Positions 38,221 through 48,438 of a DNA stretch of 64,000 bases are shown piece after piece. The translations under genes were made by a program, and so were the position numbers. Every line of letters starts with the position of its first letter. Position 1 is the stretch's first letter. The DNA lies in the NCBI RefSeq assembly GCF_019679475.1, contig NZ_JAIEZP010000001.1, positions 2,356,001-2,420,000 of the forward strand. The letters are read 5' to 3'. A model generated the notes under the pieces. The model made no database searches, was not told where the DNA came from, and saw only the letters and a program-made list of their open reading frames with translations. This DNA is from Hyphomonas sediminis. GTDB lineage: Bacteria; Pseudomonadota; Alphaproteobacteria; Caulobacterales; Hyphomonadaceae.

Positions 38221-38682
38221 ATGCAGAACGTCATTCTTGTTATCCATATTCTCGCCTGTCTGGCGATGATCGGTCTGGTGCTGGTCCAGAAGTCTGAAGG
38301 CGGCGGCCTTGGCATCGGCGGCGGCGGCGGTAATTCGCTGATGTCCGGCCGCGGTGCTGCAGGCGCGCTTGTGCGTACCACCATGATTTTTGGCGGTATT
38401 TTCTTCGTGACCAGCCTCGTCCTGACTGCCATCGCAAACCGCGGTGCCGACAATCGCAGCGGCATTGAGCGGATTCTAGATGAACAAAGCCCGGCGCTTG
38501 CGCCGCAGGAAGGCCCGGTCGATCTGTTCGATCCGACTGCGCCGCTGCTGGGTAATGAAGCGGCTGGTTCGGATAATGTCGGCATTGCGCCCGCGCCGGA
38601 GCCTGAAGCAACTGCACCGGAATCCTCGGTAGATGCGGCTCCAGCTACGGAAACGGAAGCAGATCCGGCTAATCCCCAGTAA
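38221..38682 (+). CDS. secG: Protein translocase subunit SecG
   Basis: SecG is the non-essential SecYEG component assisting protein export. It is 153 residues with two transmembrane helices (about residues 3-22 and 54-76) separated by the diagnostic glycine-rich loop GGGLGIGGGGGNSLMSGRG. The C-terminus is a long Ala/Pro/Glu-rich acidic tail, longer than the E. coli protein but usual in alphaproteobacteria. GGGCGC/GCGCCC arms (38186-38191 and 38215-38220) bracket the AGGAAAG ribosome-binding site just before the ATG, a possible weak structure. Confidence 0.93.
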   Translation: MQNVILVIHILACLAMIGLVLVQKSEGGGLGIGGGGGNSLMSGRGAAGALVRTTMIFGGIFFVTSLVLTAIANRGADNRSGIERILDEQSPALAPQEGPVDLFDPTAPLLGNEAAGSDNVGIAPAPEPEATAPESSVDAAPATETEADPANPQ

Positions 38683-40380
<1,698 letters not shown>

Positions 40381-40386
40381 TAAGGA

Positions 40387-41616
40387 TCAGGCGGGCCGCG
40401 TCACCTGGAACTGGCCGACATTGATCCGGCCATCGCTGAAGCCTGCTTCGCAATAGCTCAGATAGAAGTTCCAAAGTCGCCGGAACGGCTCATCAAAGCC
40501 CAGTTCGCGGATCTCGTCCCAGCGGCCGTTGAATGCCCGCGCCCATTCGCGGCAGGTGCGCGCATAGTCCTGCCCGAAATACGAGACGCCATCATGGCGT
40601 AGGCCCGCTTTGCTGAACTGTCCCTTCAGCGCTTCCTCACTGATCAGCATGCCGCCTGGAAAGATATGCTGCTGGATAAAGTCCACACGCTGACGATACC
40701 GGTCAAACAGTGCGTCATCGATGGTGATGATCTGCAGCGCCGCGCGCCCGCCAGCCTTGAGGGACGAGAACACCTTGTCGAAATAGCTCGGCCAGTAAGC
40801 CTCGCCGACTGCTTCAAACATCTCGATCGACGCGACGCCGTCATACTGTCCCTGATGGTCGCGGTAATCTTCGAGGCGAATATCGACGCGCTCGCTCAAC
40901 CCTTCGCGTTGCATCCGTGCCAGCGCAAAATCCCGCTGCGAAGGAGAGATCGTCAGGCAGGTCACCTTCGATCCGCGATGCTTTGCGGCATATTCGGCAA
41001 ACCCGCCCCATCCGCATCCGATCTCCAGGATATGGCTCGAAGGCCCAGCCTGGATACGGTCACAAATGCCGCCATACTTGTTCATTTGCCCCTGCTGGAG
41101 CGACTGGTTGGGGCTCTCGAACAGGGCTGAGGAGTAGGTCATGCTCGGGTCCAGCCACTTCTCATAGAAGGCGTTCCCCAGATCGTAATGCGCGATGATG
41201 TTTTTCTTCGCGCCCTCGCGGGAATTGCGGCGCGCAAACATATGCCGCAGCATATTCATGGAGCGGACGATCCAGCCACCACGCGCCAACTGCCCGGCAG
41301 CCTCAAAGTTAGCAGAGAAAAACCGCAACACTTCCGTCAGGTCCGGGGTCGACCACATGCCTTCGATATAAGCGTCGGCAAACCCGACATCGCCGCCCGC
41401 CATAGCCTTCCTGATGAAGCCGTAGTCGTGCACTTCGACCATCGCCTTCGGGCCAGCTTCCTTGTTGCGAAACACAAGCTCGCGCCCGTCAGGCAAAAGG
41501 AAAGTCAGTTCCCCGCGCTCTGTCTTCAGGAGCATAAGCGCCGCAATCCGGAACGACGCAGGCACCCCGCTCAGTGTCCGGATCGTGTTCGGGCTTGCGA
41601 CAATCACTTGGTTCAT
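40387..41616 (-). CDS. Cyclopropane-fatty-acyl-phospholipid synthase family methyltransferase
   Basis: This SAM-dependent methyltransferase of 409 residues belongs to the Cfa family, which modifies unsaturated acyl chains of membrane phospholipids. It shows HILEIGCGWGGFAEYAAKH (SAM site, about residue 190), an N-terminal lipid-binding-like domain and a C-terminal FGQDYARTCREWARAF stretch. ATG 41616 overlaps the DUF1365 stop (ATGA); the much longer frame to 42015 is antisense-like and rejected. It is the last gene of the phrB operon. Given the FAD-oxidoreductase and DUF1365 partners it could be a true cyclopropane synthase or a UfaM-type enzyme of furan fatty acid synthesis. Confidence 0.9.
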   Translation of the reverse strand: MNQVIVASPNTIRTLSGVPASFRIAALMLLKTERGELTFLLPDGRELVFRNKEAGPKAMVEVHDYGFIRKAMAGGDVGFADAYIEGMWSTPDLTEVLRFFSANFEAAGQLARGGWIVRSMNMLRHMFARRNSREGAKKNIIAHYDLGNAFYEKWLDPSMTYSSALFESPNQSLQQGQMNKYGGICDRIQAGPSSHILEIGCGWGGFAEYAAKHRGSKVTCLTISPSQRDFALARMQREGLSERVDIRLEDYRDHQGQYDGVASIEMFEAVGEAYWPSYFDKVFSSLKAGGRAALQIITIDDALFDRYRQRVDFIQQHIFPGGMLISEEALKGQFSKAGLRHDGVSYFGQDYARTCREWARAFNGRWDEIRELGFDEPFRRLWNFYLSYCEAGFSDGRINVGQFQVTRPA

Positions 41617-42422
41617 ACGAATTCTCCAGTCCTTGCGGGAGCCTTCTCGATGATCGGCTGGGCAACGGTCGCTGATGTTGTGGGTGGGGATGGCTTGCGG
41701 CGATAGCCTGCGCCGCGCATCCAGACCCTCAGCGCCTCCCAGTGGATTCCAATTATAACACCGATCGAGGCAAATGGTTGCATCAATGCCAATTTGGCGA
41801 ATGCGGCCTTTGTAGATGGCTGCCGGCGCGCGGCGATTGTCGCGAGGTGGATGCGTTCGCCGTTTTCGCGGTTTTCGACGGTCAGGTGCAGCGTGTCTCC
41901 GGGTGTTTGCAGGGCAAAGCGATACTTCCCGGAAACGTCCATAAACGGCGAAACGTGAAATGACTTGTCCGCCTCGTGTACTGCGCGTTCCGCGTTTATC
42001 GGCGCAACATAGCAATGGTGCTCACCAAACGTATTGTTCACCTCATAGATCACGCCGGAGAGTTGGCCACTGGGGTTGTATCCAAACCAGACCGAAAGCG
42101 GCGCAAACTTGAAAAACATGTGCTTTGGAAATGTTACGAGGCGGATGGTTCCGCCTGATACGTCAACACCAGCGCCACCAAGCATTTCCGCTGCCCATGT
42201 GCGCAGGTCTGCGCCCGCTTTGCGTGGCCCGTGATCCTTCCGGTGAAAGCAGTAAAGCGCGCTTCTGTCGACGCCAAACGCCCATCCGAGTTTGTCGGCT
42301 TCGTCCAGTCGGTCAATGTCGAGATCAATCAGCGCAATCTTGTAATCAAACCGGCGCAGGAAGGGCGCAAACCGTTGATGCACGGTTTTGCCTTTCCACA
42401 ACTGGAGCGCTGGCCGGGTCAC
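41613..42422 (-). CDS. DUF1365 domain-containing protein
   Basis: This 269-residue protein of the DUF1365 family shows HQRFAPFLRRFDYKIALIDLDIDRL, VWFGYNPSGQLSGVIYEVNNTFGEHHCY and FHVSPFMDVSGKYRF. The family has no proven activity but is repeatedly found between an FAD 'amine oxidase' and a cyclopropane-synthase-like gene, so a role in fatty-acyl modification or its control is likely. The start is GTG overlapping the upstream stop (GTGA), and its stop overlaps the cfa-like ATG. Confidence 0.9.
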   Translation of the reverse strand: MTRPALQLWKGKTVHQRFAPFLRRFDYKIALIDLDIDRLDEADKLGWAFGVDRSALYCFHRKDHGPRKAGADLRTWAAEMLGGAGVDVSGGTIRLVTFPKHMFFKFAPLSVWFGYNPSGQLSGVIYEVNNTFGEHHCYVAPINAERAVHEADKSFHVSPFMDVSGKYRFALQTPGDTLHLTVENRENGERIHLATIAARRQPSTKAAFAKLALMQPFASIGVIIGIHWEALRVWMRGAGYRRKPSPPTTSATVAQPIIEKAPARTGEFV

Positions 42423-43732
42423 GCCACCACCTCGACGGAGTGGCTCTCCACAGCCGCTTTGCGGGGAGTATAAGTCTCCACGCCCTCGGTGTTCCAGGAA
42501 ACCTGTCCGCCCAGCGCCAGCCCGGCCGCGAGCCCCGATTTCAGCCCGTCCTCATGAAAACCGCGCCCCATCCAGGCGCCAGCAAACCAGATATTGTCCT
42601 TGCCCTGAATACGCTTCAGGGCCCGCACCGCGGCTTCAGCTGCAGCGTCAAACTGCGGATGATCGAAAACATAGTGATGGAAGGTTAGTTCCGGCCGGGG
42701 AGGGCAGGCCGGGTTCAGCGTGATGAACAAGGGCCGGTCAGGATCGAGCCCCTGCAGCCGGTTCATCCAATAGGTCAGGCAAACATCTTCACCTTCCTGT
42801 TTCAGCACGTTCCAACTTGCCCAGGCGCTCCGCCGTTTCGGCATCAGGGCAGGATCTCGGTGCAGCCAGATCGAATTGGGCCGATAGCGAACAGATCGCA
42901 GCAGGAATGCCTGATCCTGAAAACTGTCTTCCGTCAGCGCCAACGCCTGATCGGAATGCGCCGCCAGGATCACGTCATCGAATACTTCATTCTGGCCGGT
43001 GGACAAAGTGAGGGAAACCTTGCTCCCGAAGGGCTGCATCCGGCTGACGCCAACGCCAGTGCGGAGGCGGTTTCCCAGTGCGGCGGCAACTTTCGTTACA
43101 TAGCTCTGGCTGCCACCGGTCACCGTACGCCATTTCGGGCGCTCTTTGTGCATCAGGCGGTGATTGTCGAAGAACTGGAAAAAGCTCTGCGCCGGATAGT
43201 TCAGCATGTCCCGCTCAGGTGTCGACCAGATCGCCGCGCCCATCGGCAGGATATAGTTCTGGCGGAACGTTTCATCGAAACCATGTCGGTCCAACCAGCC
43301 GCCAAGCGTCGCCGACTGGATGGCGCCGCTCGTCAGCTCTGCGCGTGCCTTGTCGTTGAACTTCAGGATCGTCCGCCAGAAACGGTGAAAGTCCGGGTTC
43401 AGAAGATTGCGCTTCTGGGAAAACAGGCCGGGTAGGGTGGAGGCCCACTCCCATCCGCTGGGGTCGGACACGGCAAAACTCATGTCCGACGCCTGCGTTT
43501 CAACGCCCAGCTCGTCAAAGAAAGCAATAAGGTTCGGATAGTTCAGCCCGTTATAAACGATGAAGCCAAGATCGACAGATGTTTTATGGCCGTCATAGTC
43601 AAAGGTGTGCGTGCAGGCATGGCCGCCGGGGCGATCGCCCTGTTCGAAAACCGTAACATGCGCATGGTCTTTCAGGGCCCAGGCTGCGCCGAGACCGGAA
43701 ATGCCAGCGCCGATGATCGCGATCTTCTTCAT
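42419..43732 (-). CDS. FAD-dependent oxidoreductase (amine-oxidase/desaturase-like)
   Basis: This 437-residue flavoprotein has the N-terminal dinucleotide fold IAIIGAGISGLGAAWALKD and FEQGDRPGGHACTHTFDY, and a C-terminal FAD motif NIWFAGAWMGRGFHEDGLKSG. It resembles the NAD(P)-binding 'amine oxidases' adjacent to DUF1365/cfa genes. The nearest characterised relatives I recall act on fatty acyl chains in the Rhodobacter RpoE regulon. The substrate is inferred only from context. Four-base overlaps with phrB and DUF1365 show a coupled operon. Confidence 0.88.
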   Translation of the reverse strand: MKKIAIIGAGISGLGAAWALKDHAHVTVFEQGDRPGGHACTHTFDYDGHKTSVDLGFIVYNGLNYPNLIAFFDELGVETQASDMSFAVSDPSGWEWASTLPGLFSQKRNLLNPDFHRFWRTILKFNDKARAELTSGAIQSATLGGWLDRHGFDETFRQNYILPMGAAIWSTPERDMLNYPAQSFFQFFDNHRLMHKERPKWRTVTGGSQSYVTKVAAALGNRLRTGVGVSRMQPFGSKVSLTLSTGQNEVFDDVILAAHSDQALALTEDSFQDQAFLLRSVRYRPNSIWLHRDPALMPKRRSAWASWNVLKQEGEDVCLTYWMNRLQGLDPDRPLFITLNPACPPRPELTFHHYVFDHPQFDAAAEAAVRALKRIQGKDNIWFAGAWMGRGFHEDGLKSGLAAGLALGGQVSWNTEGVETYTPRKAAVESHSVEVVA

Positions 43733-45186
43733 GCGGAGGTCTTGTCCTCTTTCAGGGCGCTATAAGCATCGAGTGCGCGCTGTCGGCCAACCGGATGGTC
43801 CACCATGGGTTCCGGATAGGTGTTTCCGAGCTCGACTTTCGATCTTGCTAATATCTGCCGGTCAGCCTCGAACGGCGCATGCAGGTATTTGTCCGGCAGA
43901 CGCGAAAGTTCACGGCACCAGCGGCGCACATAGGCGCCGCTCTCGTCAAACTTTTGGCCCTGCGTGATCGGATTGAACACCCGGAAGTAGGGCGCGGCAT
44001 CGGCGCCGCTTCCCGCCGTCCATTGCCAGCTTGCAGGATTGGACGCCGGGTCGGCGTCCACCAGGGTGTCCCAAAACCATTTCTCGCCCCACTGCCAGGG
44101 CAACAGCAAATGCTTGGTCAGGAAGGATGCGCAGATCATCCGCACACGGTTATGCATCCATCCGGTATGCCACAGCTCGCGCATGCCCGCGTCAACGATG
44201 GGGTAGCCCGTCTGGCCGTGGCACCAGGTATCGAACGCCGCCTTGTCGCTGCGCCATTTCATGCGGTCGAAATTGGCGTTGTAGTTTGCGGTGGCGAGGG
44301 CGGGATTGTAGTAGAGCAGGGTATAGGAAAATTCCCGCCAGGCGATCTCGGAGAGGAACACGCGTGCAGACTCCTCGTCCGCGCTTTCCGCCTCGATCCG
44401 CGCCTTCACCGCCCGCCACACCTGCGCCGGGCCGATCTCACCAAAGCGAAGATGCGGCGAAAGCCTGGATGTGCCATCAGGCAGGTCTGGCCGGTTGCGC
44501 GTGGCAGCGTAGTGGCTCACTGGCCCATCCAGAAAATCGGCAAGCCGCGCCATCGCGCCTGCCTCTCCCGGAACCCAGGCCTCGGCCATCCCGCCGGACC
44601 AGTCCGGCTTCACCGGATGCAGCTTCCAGTCTTTTAGCTGGTCCCCGTCAGCTCGCGCGGTGGCAATCCTCTTCGGCGCCTTGAGGGCAGGGGGTGCGCG
44701 ATAGTTTGCCTGCAGCGCTTTCCAGAACGGCGTAAATACCTTGTACCAGCCGCCGCTCCCGGTCTTTAGCTCCCACGGCTCCACCAGGAGGCGCCCATTG
44801 AAACTCTGGCAATTGATGCCCTTGTCTTTGAGGGCCTTCTTGACCGCAGCGTCCGTCTCCCTGTCGCTCAGGCCATAGCGCCGGTTCCAGCCGACTGCCT
44901 CTGCGCCTGTTTCCGCGACAAGGCCGGTGAGAACATCAAGCGCCGCGCCGGAGCGGAGCACTAGCTTACCGCCAATCCTTTCGAGCGCCCCGGCGAGTGC
45001 TGCGAGGCTCTTTTCCAGCCACCAGTCGCTCGCGCCGCCCGGTGTTCGCGGCGCTGTTTCGCCAGTTTCCCGAATGTAGAGGCAGATCAGAGGGCGCCCG
45101 GTTTCCGTCGCCCAGTTCAGCGCCGGGTTGTCGGCCAGTCGCAGATCTTCTCGGAACCAGACGATTGCGGGGGCGGAAGAGGACAT
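43729..45186 (-). CDS. phrB: Deoxyribodipyrimidine photolyase
   Basis: This light-driven DNA repair flavoprotein of the class I CPD photolyase/cryptochrome family has 485 residues. It has an N-terminal antenna domain (IVWFREDLRLADNPAL) and a C-terminal FAD domain containing EIAWREFSYTLLYYNP, MRELWHTGWMHNRVRMICAS and LVDADPASNPASWQW with APYFRVFNP. It is first in the operon with the FAD oxidoreductase, DUF1365 and cfa-like genes and is preceded 37 bases upstream by an RpoE-type promoter, pointing to induction by singlet oxygen or light stress. Confidence 0.95.
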   Translation of the reverse strand: MSSSAPAIVWFREDLRLADNPALNWATETGRPLICLYIRETGETAPRTPGGASDWWLEKSLAALAGALERIGGKLVLRSGAALDVLTGLVAETGAEAVGWNRRYGLSDRETDAAVKKALKDKGINCQSFNGRLLVEPWELKTGSGGWYKVFTPFWKALQANYRAPPALKAPKRIATARADGDQLKDWKLHPVKPDWSGGMAEAWVPGEAGAMARLADFLDGPVSHYAATRNRPDLPDGTSRLSPHLRFGEIGPAQVWRAVKARIEAESADEESARVFLSEIAWREFSYTLLYYNPALATANYNANFDRMKWRSDKAAFDTWCHGQTGYPIVDAGMRELWHTGWMHNRVRMICASFLTKHLLLPWQWGEKWFWDTLVDADPASNPASWQWTAGSGADAAPYFRVFNPITQGQKFDESGAYVRRWCRELSRLPDKYLHAPFEADRQILARSKVELGNTYPEPMVDHPVGRQRALDAYSALKEDKTSA

Positions 45187-45222
45187 GGACCCACCAGGTT
45201 GAGTAAGTATCTGAATAATAGC

Positions 45223-45252
45223 ATCTTACGCCTCGGTGGAGCGATTGGATCA
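45223..45252 (-). promoter_or_regulatory. RpoE-ChrR (ECF11) type promoter of the phrB operon
   Basis: On the minus strand the sequence is TGATCC (plus 45247-45252), an 18-base spacer, then TAAGAT (plus 45223-45228). This is an exact match to the consensus known for the Rhodobacter sphaeroides sigma-E/ChrR singlet-oxygen regulon (TGATCC N18 TAAGA). The -10 ends 36 bases before the phrB start codon, leaving room for a short leader. No rpoE-chrR genes lie in the window. Confidence 0.85.
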
Positions 45253-45344
45253 CTCGTGCAGTGTCTTGCGCTTTTGCATGTCCGGCGTCCCCGCTATACG
45301 CGGTGTCAGGCACAGCTGCGGTTCAGCGGGAGACCTTCAACATC

Positions 45345-46805
45345 ATGACATCCAGGCTCTCGGCACTGATTGAGCACGCCGCCGGCAAGCGCGTCCTCTG
45401 CATCGGCGACGTGATGCTCGACCGGTTCATCTATGGATCGGTAGATCGCATCTCTCCTGAAGCGCCCGTACCCGTCCTTCGCCACACCCGCGAGTCCGCC
45501 ATGCCGGGCGGCGCCGCAAACGTCGTGCGCAACCTCTCGTCTCTCGGTTTGCAGCCGGTCCTGATCGGTGCGTGCGGTGACGATGATGCAGGAAGGCAGC
45601 TTTTGTCCCTGTTTGGGGCCGATGAGTCCTCAAAAGTACGCATTTTGACACTGAATGATCGTCCAACGACACTGAAAAGCCGCTTCGTCGCCGGGGGGCA
45701 TCAGCTCCTGAGGGTGGACACCGAAAGGGTCGCGCCGATCTCAGAAGCCGCCGAGAAAGAGCTCGCGGCGATCATCGCCGAAGAAGCCGCCGGCGCCGCC
45801 GTCATCCTCATTTCCGACTATGCCAAAGGCCTCCTGACAGACGGCCTCCTGCAGGCAATCCTGCAGATCGCGGCCAAGGCCGGCATCCCCGTCATCGCTG
45901 ACCCCAAGGGCAGGGACTTCACCCGCTACGGCGCCGTTGATGTCCTCAAGCCCAACGCTTCCGAACTGGCCGCCGCAACCGGAGCCTCCGTCGGCACCGA
46001 CGAGGAGGCCGAATGGTCCCTCCGCAAAGCCTCAGACCTGTTGCCAGCACAGGCAATCGTGGTGACCCGCGCCGCCCGTGGCATGTCCTTCATCGCCGCT
46101 GACAAAACCATTCACCACGAGGCCGGCCGGGCCCGTGAGGTGTTCGATGTTTCCGGTGCCGGCGACACCAGCCTCGCCGCCCTCGCCACAGCCATCGCCG
46201 GGGGCGGCACGCTCGCAGATGCCGTCAGCCTCGCCATCGCGGCCTCCGGCATTGCGGTCGGAAAGGCCGGAACTGCAACAGTTTCAGCAGAAGAGCTCAA
46301 GGCTGTCCTCGCCGACACCGGCCCCGTTGGCAAAGCCGGCGTCCTGCCGCTGGACGCCATGATCGGACAGGTCGAGCGCTGGCGCGCCGCGGGCCTCCGG
46401 GTCGGCTTCACCAATGGCTGCTTCGACATTCTTCATCCCGGCCATGTCCGCGTCATTGAGCAGGCGCGCGCCAATTGCGATCGGCTGATCGTCGGTTTGA
46501 ACTCGGATAGCTCAGTAAAGCGCCTCAAAGGCCCGGAGCGCCCCATCAACAGCGAACAGGCCAGGGCCGATGTCATCGCTGCGCTGGCCGCCGTCGATGG
46601 CGTCACCATTTTCGAGGCAGATACCCCGCTCGAAGTCATCACCGCCCTGAAGCCCGACGTCCTCGTCAAAGGTGGGGACTATACGCGGGACACAATCATT
46701 GGCGCAGATGTTGTAGAAGCGCGCGGGGGGAGCATTTTGGTCGTCCCGCTCGTGCCTGGACATTCCACGACAGCAACCATCGCCCGGAGCAAATCCGGCG
46801 ATTAA
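45345..46805 (+). CDS. hldE: Bifunctional heptose-7-phosphate kinase / heptose-1-phosphate adenylyltransferase
   Basis: HldE makes ADP-heptose for the lipopolysaccharide core. Residues 1 to about 330 form a PfkB-type kinase (GDVMLDRFIYG; anion hole DVSGAGDTSLAALA about residue 267) and residues 350-486 a nucleotidyltransferase (VGFTNGCFDILHPGHVRVI; VPLVPGHSTTATI). ATG 45345 is preferred over the longer frame at 45261. gmhA, gmhB and hldD are not nearby. It is divergent from phrB and converges on hspQ with only 19 bases between; a CCGGA/TCCGG hairpin (46784-46798) followed by AT-rich sequence may be a weak terminator. Confidence 0.95.
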   Translation: MTSRLSALIEHAAGKRVLCIGDVMLDRFIYGSVDRISPEAPVPVLRHTRESAMPGGAANVVRNLSSLGLQPVLIGACGDDDAGRQLLSLFGADESSKVRILTLNDRPTTLKSRFVAGGHQLLRVDTERVAPISEAAEKELAAIIAEEAAGAAVILISDYAKGLLTDGLLQAILQIAAKAGIPVIADPKGRDFTRYGAVDVLKPNASELAAATGASVGTDEEAEWSLRKASDLLPAQAIVVTRAARGMSFIAADKTIHHEAGRAREVFDVSGAGDTSLAALATAIAGGGTLADAVSLAIAASGIAVGKAGTATVSAEELKAVLADTGPVGKAGVLPLDAMIGQVERWRAAGLRVGFTNGCFDILHPGHVRVIEQARANCDRLIVGLNSDSSVKRLKGPERPINSEQARADVIAALAAVDGVTIFEADTPLEVITALKPDVLVKGGDYTRDTIIGADVVEARGGSILVVPLVPGHSTTATIARSKSGD

Positions 46806-46824
46806 TTTGAATTTATAGTGAATT

Positions 46825-47277
46825 TTAGTTGGTCGCCTGCTTTTTCAGTTCGTAGGTGCCTTGTCCGGTCATCGTGAACCACTCCGAAATGTCGGGATGG
46901 CTCAACGGCACTTCTGAATCGTCCGGAATGAGGTTCTGCTCGGAAACATAGGCAATATAGTGCGTCCGGTCGTTCTCCGCGAACAGATGGTAGAACGGCT
47001 GGTCCTTGCTCGGTCGCACTTCTTCGGGAATGGATTCGTACCATTCTTCCGTGTTTGCGAATTGTGGGTCTACGTCGAAGATCACCCCGCGGAACGGGAA
47101 CAACTTATGGCGAACCACCTGCCCAATCTGGAACTTGGCCACATGTCGGGAAATCGAATTGTAGTAATAGTGGCTGTCGACCATGTCCGTCAGCAACAGC
47201 GGACCAAGATCGGCTTGTTTCCCCCGTTTCCGGAAGATCTTGCTCAGCCAAGCGGTGCGGCCGCGTCTACTGGTCAT
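46825..47277 (-). CDS. hspQ: HspQ/YccV family heat-shock protein
   Basis: The core (AKFQIGQVVRHKLFPFRGVIFDVDP, then EEWYESIPEEVRP and QPFYHLFAEN) is the HspQ / hemimethylated-DNA-binding fold. E. coli HspQ is a Lon enhancer that also affects DnaA stability. At 150 residues from ATG 47277 (AGGAG ribosome-binding site) it is longer than the roughly 105-residue typical form. The extra N-terminal 45 residues are basic (SRRGRTAWLSKIFRKRGK). An upstream in-frame start at 47325 would overlap the divergent ppx start. Confidence 0.85.
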   Translation of the reverse strand: MTSRRGRTAWLSKIFRKRGKQADLGPLLLTDMVDSHYYYNSISRHVAKFQIGQVVRHKLFPFRGVIFDVDPQFANTEEWYESIPEEVRPSKDQPFYHLFAENDRTHYIAYVSEQNLIPDDSEVPLSHPDISEWFTMTGQGTYELKKQATN

Positions 47278-47328
47278 TTTCAGCTCCTGTGGTAGACATT
47301 GCCCCAAGTTTTCCTTTCGGGCCACACT

Positions 47329-48438
47329 ATGGCTGACAAAAAAGATCGGGGTGGGCCTCCCAAACGTGCGCAGGCCCGCTCTTCAACTGGGCGTCCGCTG
47401 TACGCAGCGGTCGACCTGGGCACAAACAATTGCCGCCTCCTGGTGGCAGAGCCGCGCGGGCAGACGTTCCGCGTGGTCGATTCTCATTCTCAAATTGCAA
47501 GATTGGGGGAAGGGCTCCACGATACCGGCCGGCTATCTGACGCCGCTATCGATCGGGCCATCGACGCGCTGCAGGCAATCCGCCGCAAGCTGCGCCACCA
47601 CGGCGTTGGGCGTGTGCGATGCATAGCGACGGAGGCCTGCCGGAAGGCTGAGAATGGCGCTGAGTTCATCCACCGTGTTCACACGGAAACAGGTCTGACT
47701 TTCAAGGTTATAGGCGCAAAGGAAGAGGCGCGGTTGGCGACCATCGGCTGCCATGATCTGCTGGTCTCGCCCGCCAAATCCGTGCTGGTTGTCGATATTG
47801 GCGGCGGCTCGACGGAATTGTCCCTGATGGATGCAGAGACGGCCCGTCACAGAGGCCTCAAAGGCATTCTCGACCGCGCGCCCATAATCGACTGGACCAG
47901 CCTGAAGATGGGAGTCGTTACCATGAGCGATGCCTTCTCTGATCAGGACGAAGTCACCGCCTGGCCCCTGATGCTGGAAAAGGCTCGCGCCATCGTGGCG
48001 GCCTGGCCGGCTCTCGCGGAAGTTCAGAAGCGTCTGCAGGCCGATGAAGGTTATCTCATCGGCACATCCGGCACAGTCACGTGCCTGGCCGGCGTGCACC
48101 TGAAGCTTGACCGGTACCGCCGCGATAGGGTGGATGGCGCCTGGATGAGCCAACAGGAAGGCTGTTCGACGATAAATCTTCTTCGGGACCTTGGTGTCGA
48201 AGGCAGGGCCAAGCTGCCGACGATTGGGGAGGAACGCGCGCCACTCATGCTGGCGGGTTGCGCCATCACACTGGCAGTCTGGGAAGCATTCGAAGGCACG
48301 CGCCTGCGGGTAGCCGACAGGGGCTTGAGGGAAGGGCTGTTGCTATCAATGATGTATGGCCAACCACGCAGCCGCTCGCGCCGCAGAAAAGGCCGAAACA
48401 ATAACAAGCCGCGTATTCAGGAGGCGCCGAATGAGTGA
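47329..48438 (+). CDS. ppx: Ppx/GppA family phosphatase
   Basis: This 369-residue ASKHA-fold enzyme is expected to hydrolyse polyphosphate and/or pppGpp. Motifs are AAVDLGTNNCRLLVAEP (phosphate 1), FKVIGAKEEARLA and VLVVDIGGGSTELSLMD (phosphate 2, about residue 150), plus GTSGTVTCLAG. It lacks the long C-terminal HD domain of E. coli Ppx, so the exact substrate is unclear. ATG 47329 is preferred over 47299. Its 3' end overlaps rlmE by eight bases, a conserved ppx-rlmE pairing in the class. Confidence 0.9.
   Translation: MADKKDRGGPPKRAQARSSTGRPLYAAVDLGTNNCRLLVAEPRGQTFRVVDSHSQIARLGEGLHDTGRLSDAAIDRAIDALQAIRRKLRHHGVGRVRCIATEACRKAENGAEFIHRVHTETGLTFKVIGAKEEARLATIGCHDLLVSPAKSVLVVDIGGGSTELSLMDAETARHRGLKGILDRAPIIDWTSLKMGVVTMSDAFSDQDEVTAWPLMLEKARAIVAAWPALAEVQKRLQADEGYLIGTSGTVTCLAGVHLKLDRYRRDRVDGAWMSQQEGCSTINLLRDLGVEGRAKLPTIGEERAPLMLAGCAITLAVWEAFEGTRLRVADRGLREGLLLSMMYGQPRSRSRRRKGRNNNKPRIQEAPNE

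Noticed and set aside
40387-42015. 542-codon version of the Cfa-like protein
   Set aside because: The first 133 codons run through the DUF1365 gene in another frame with no family similarity; ATG 41616 overlaps the DUF1365 stop as in the rest of the operon.
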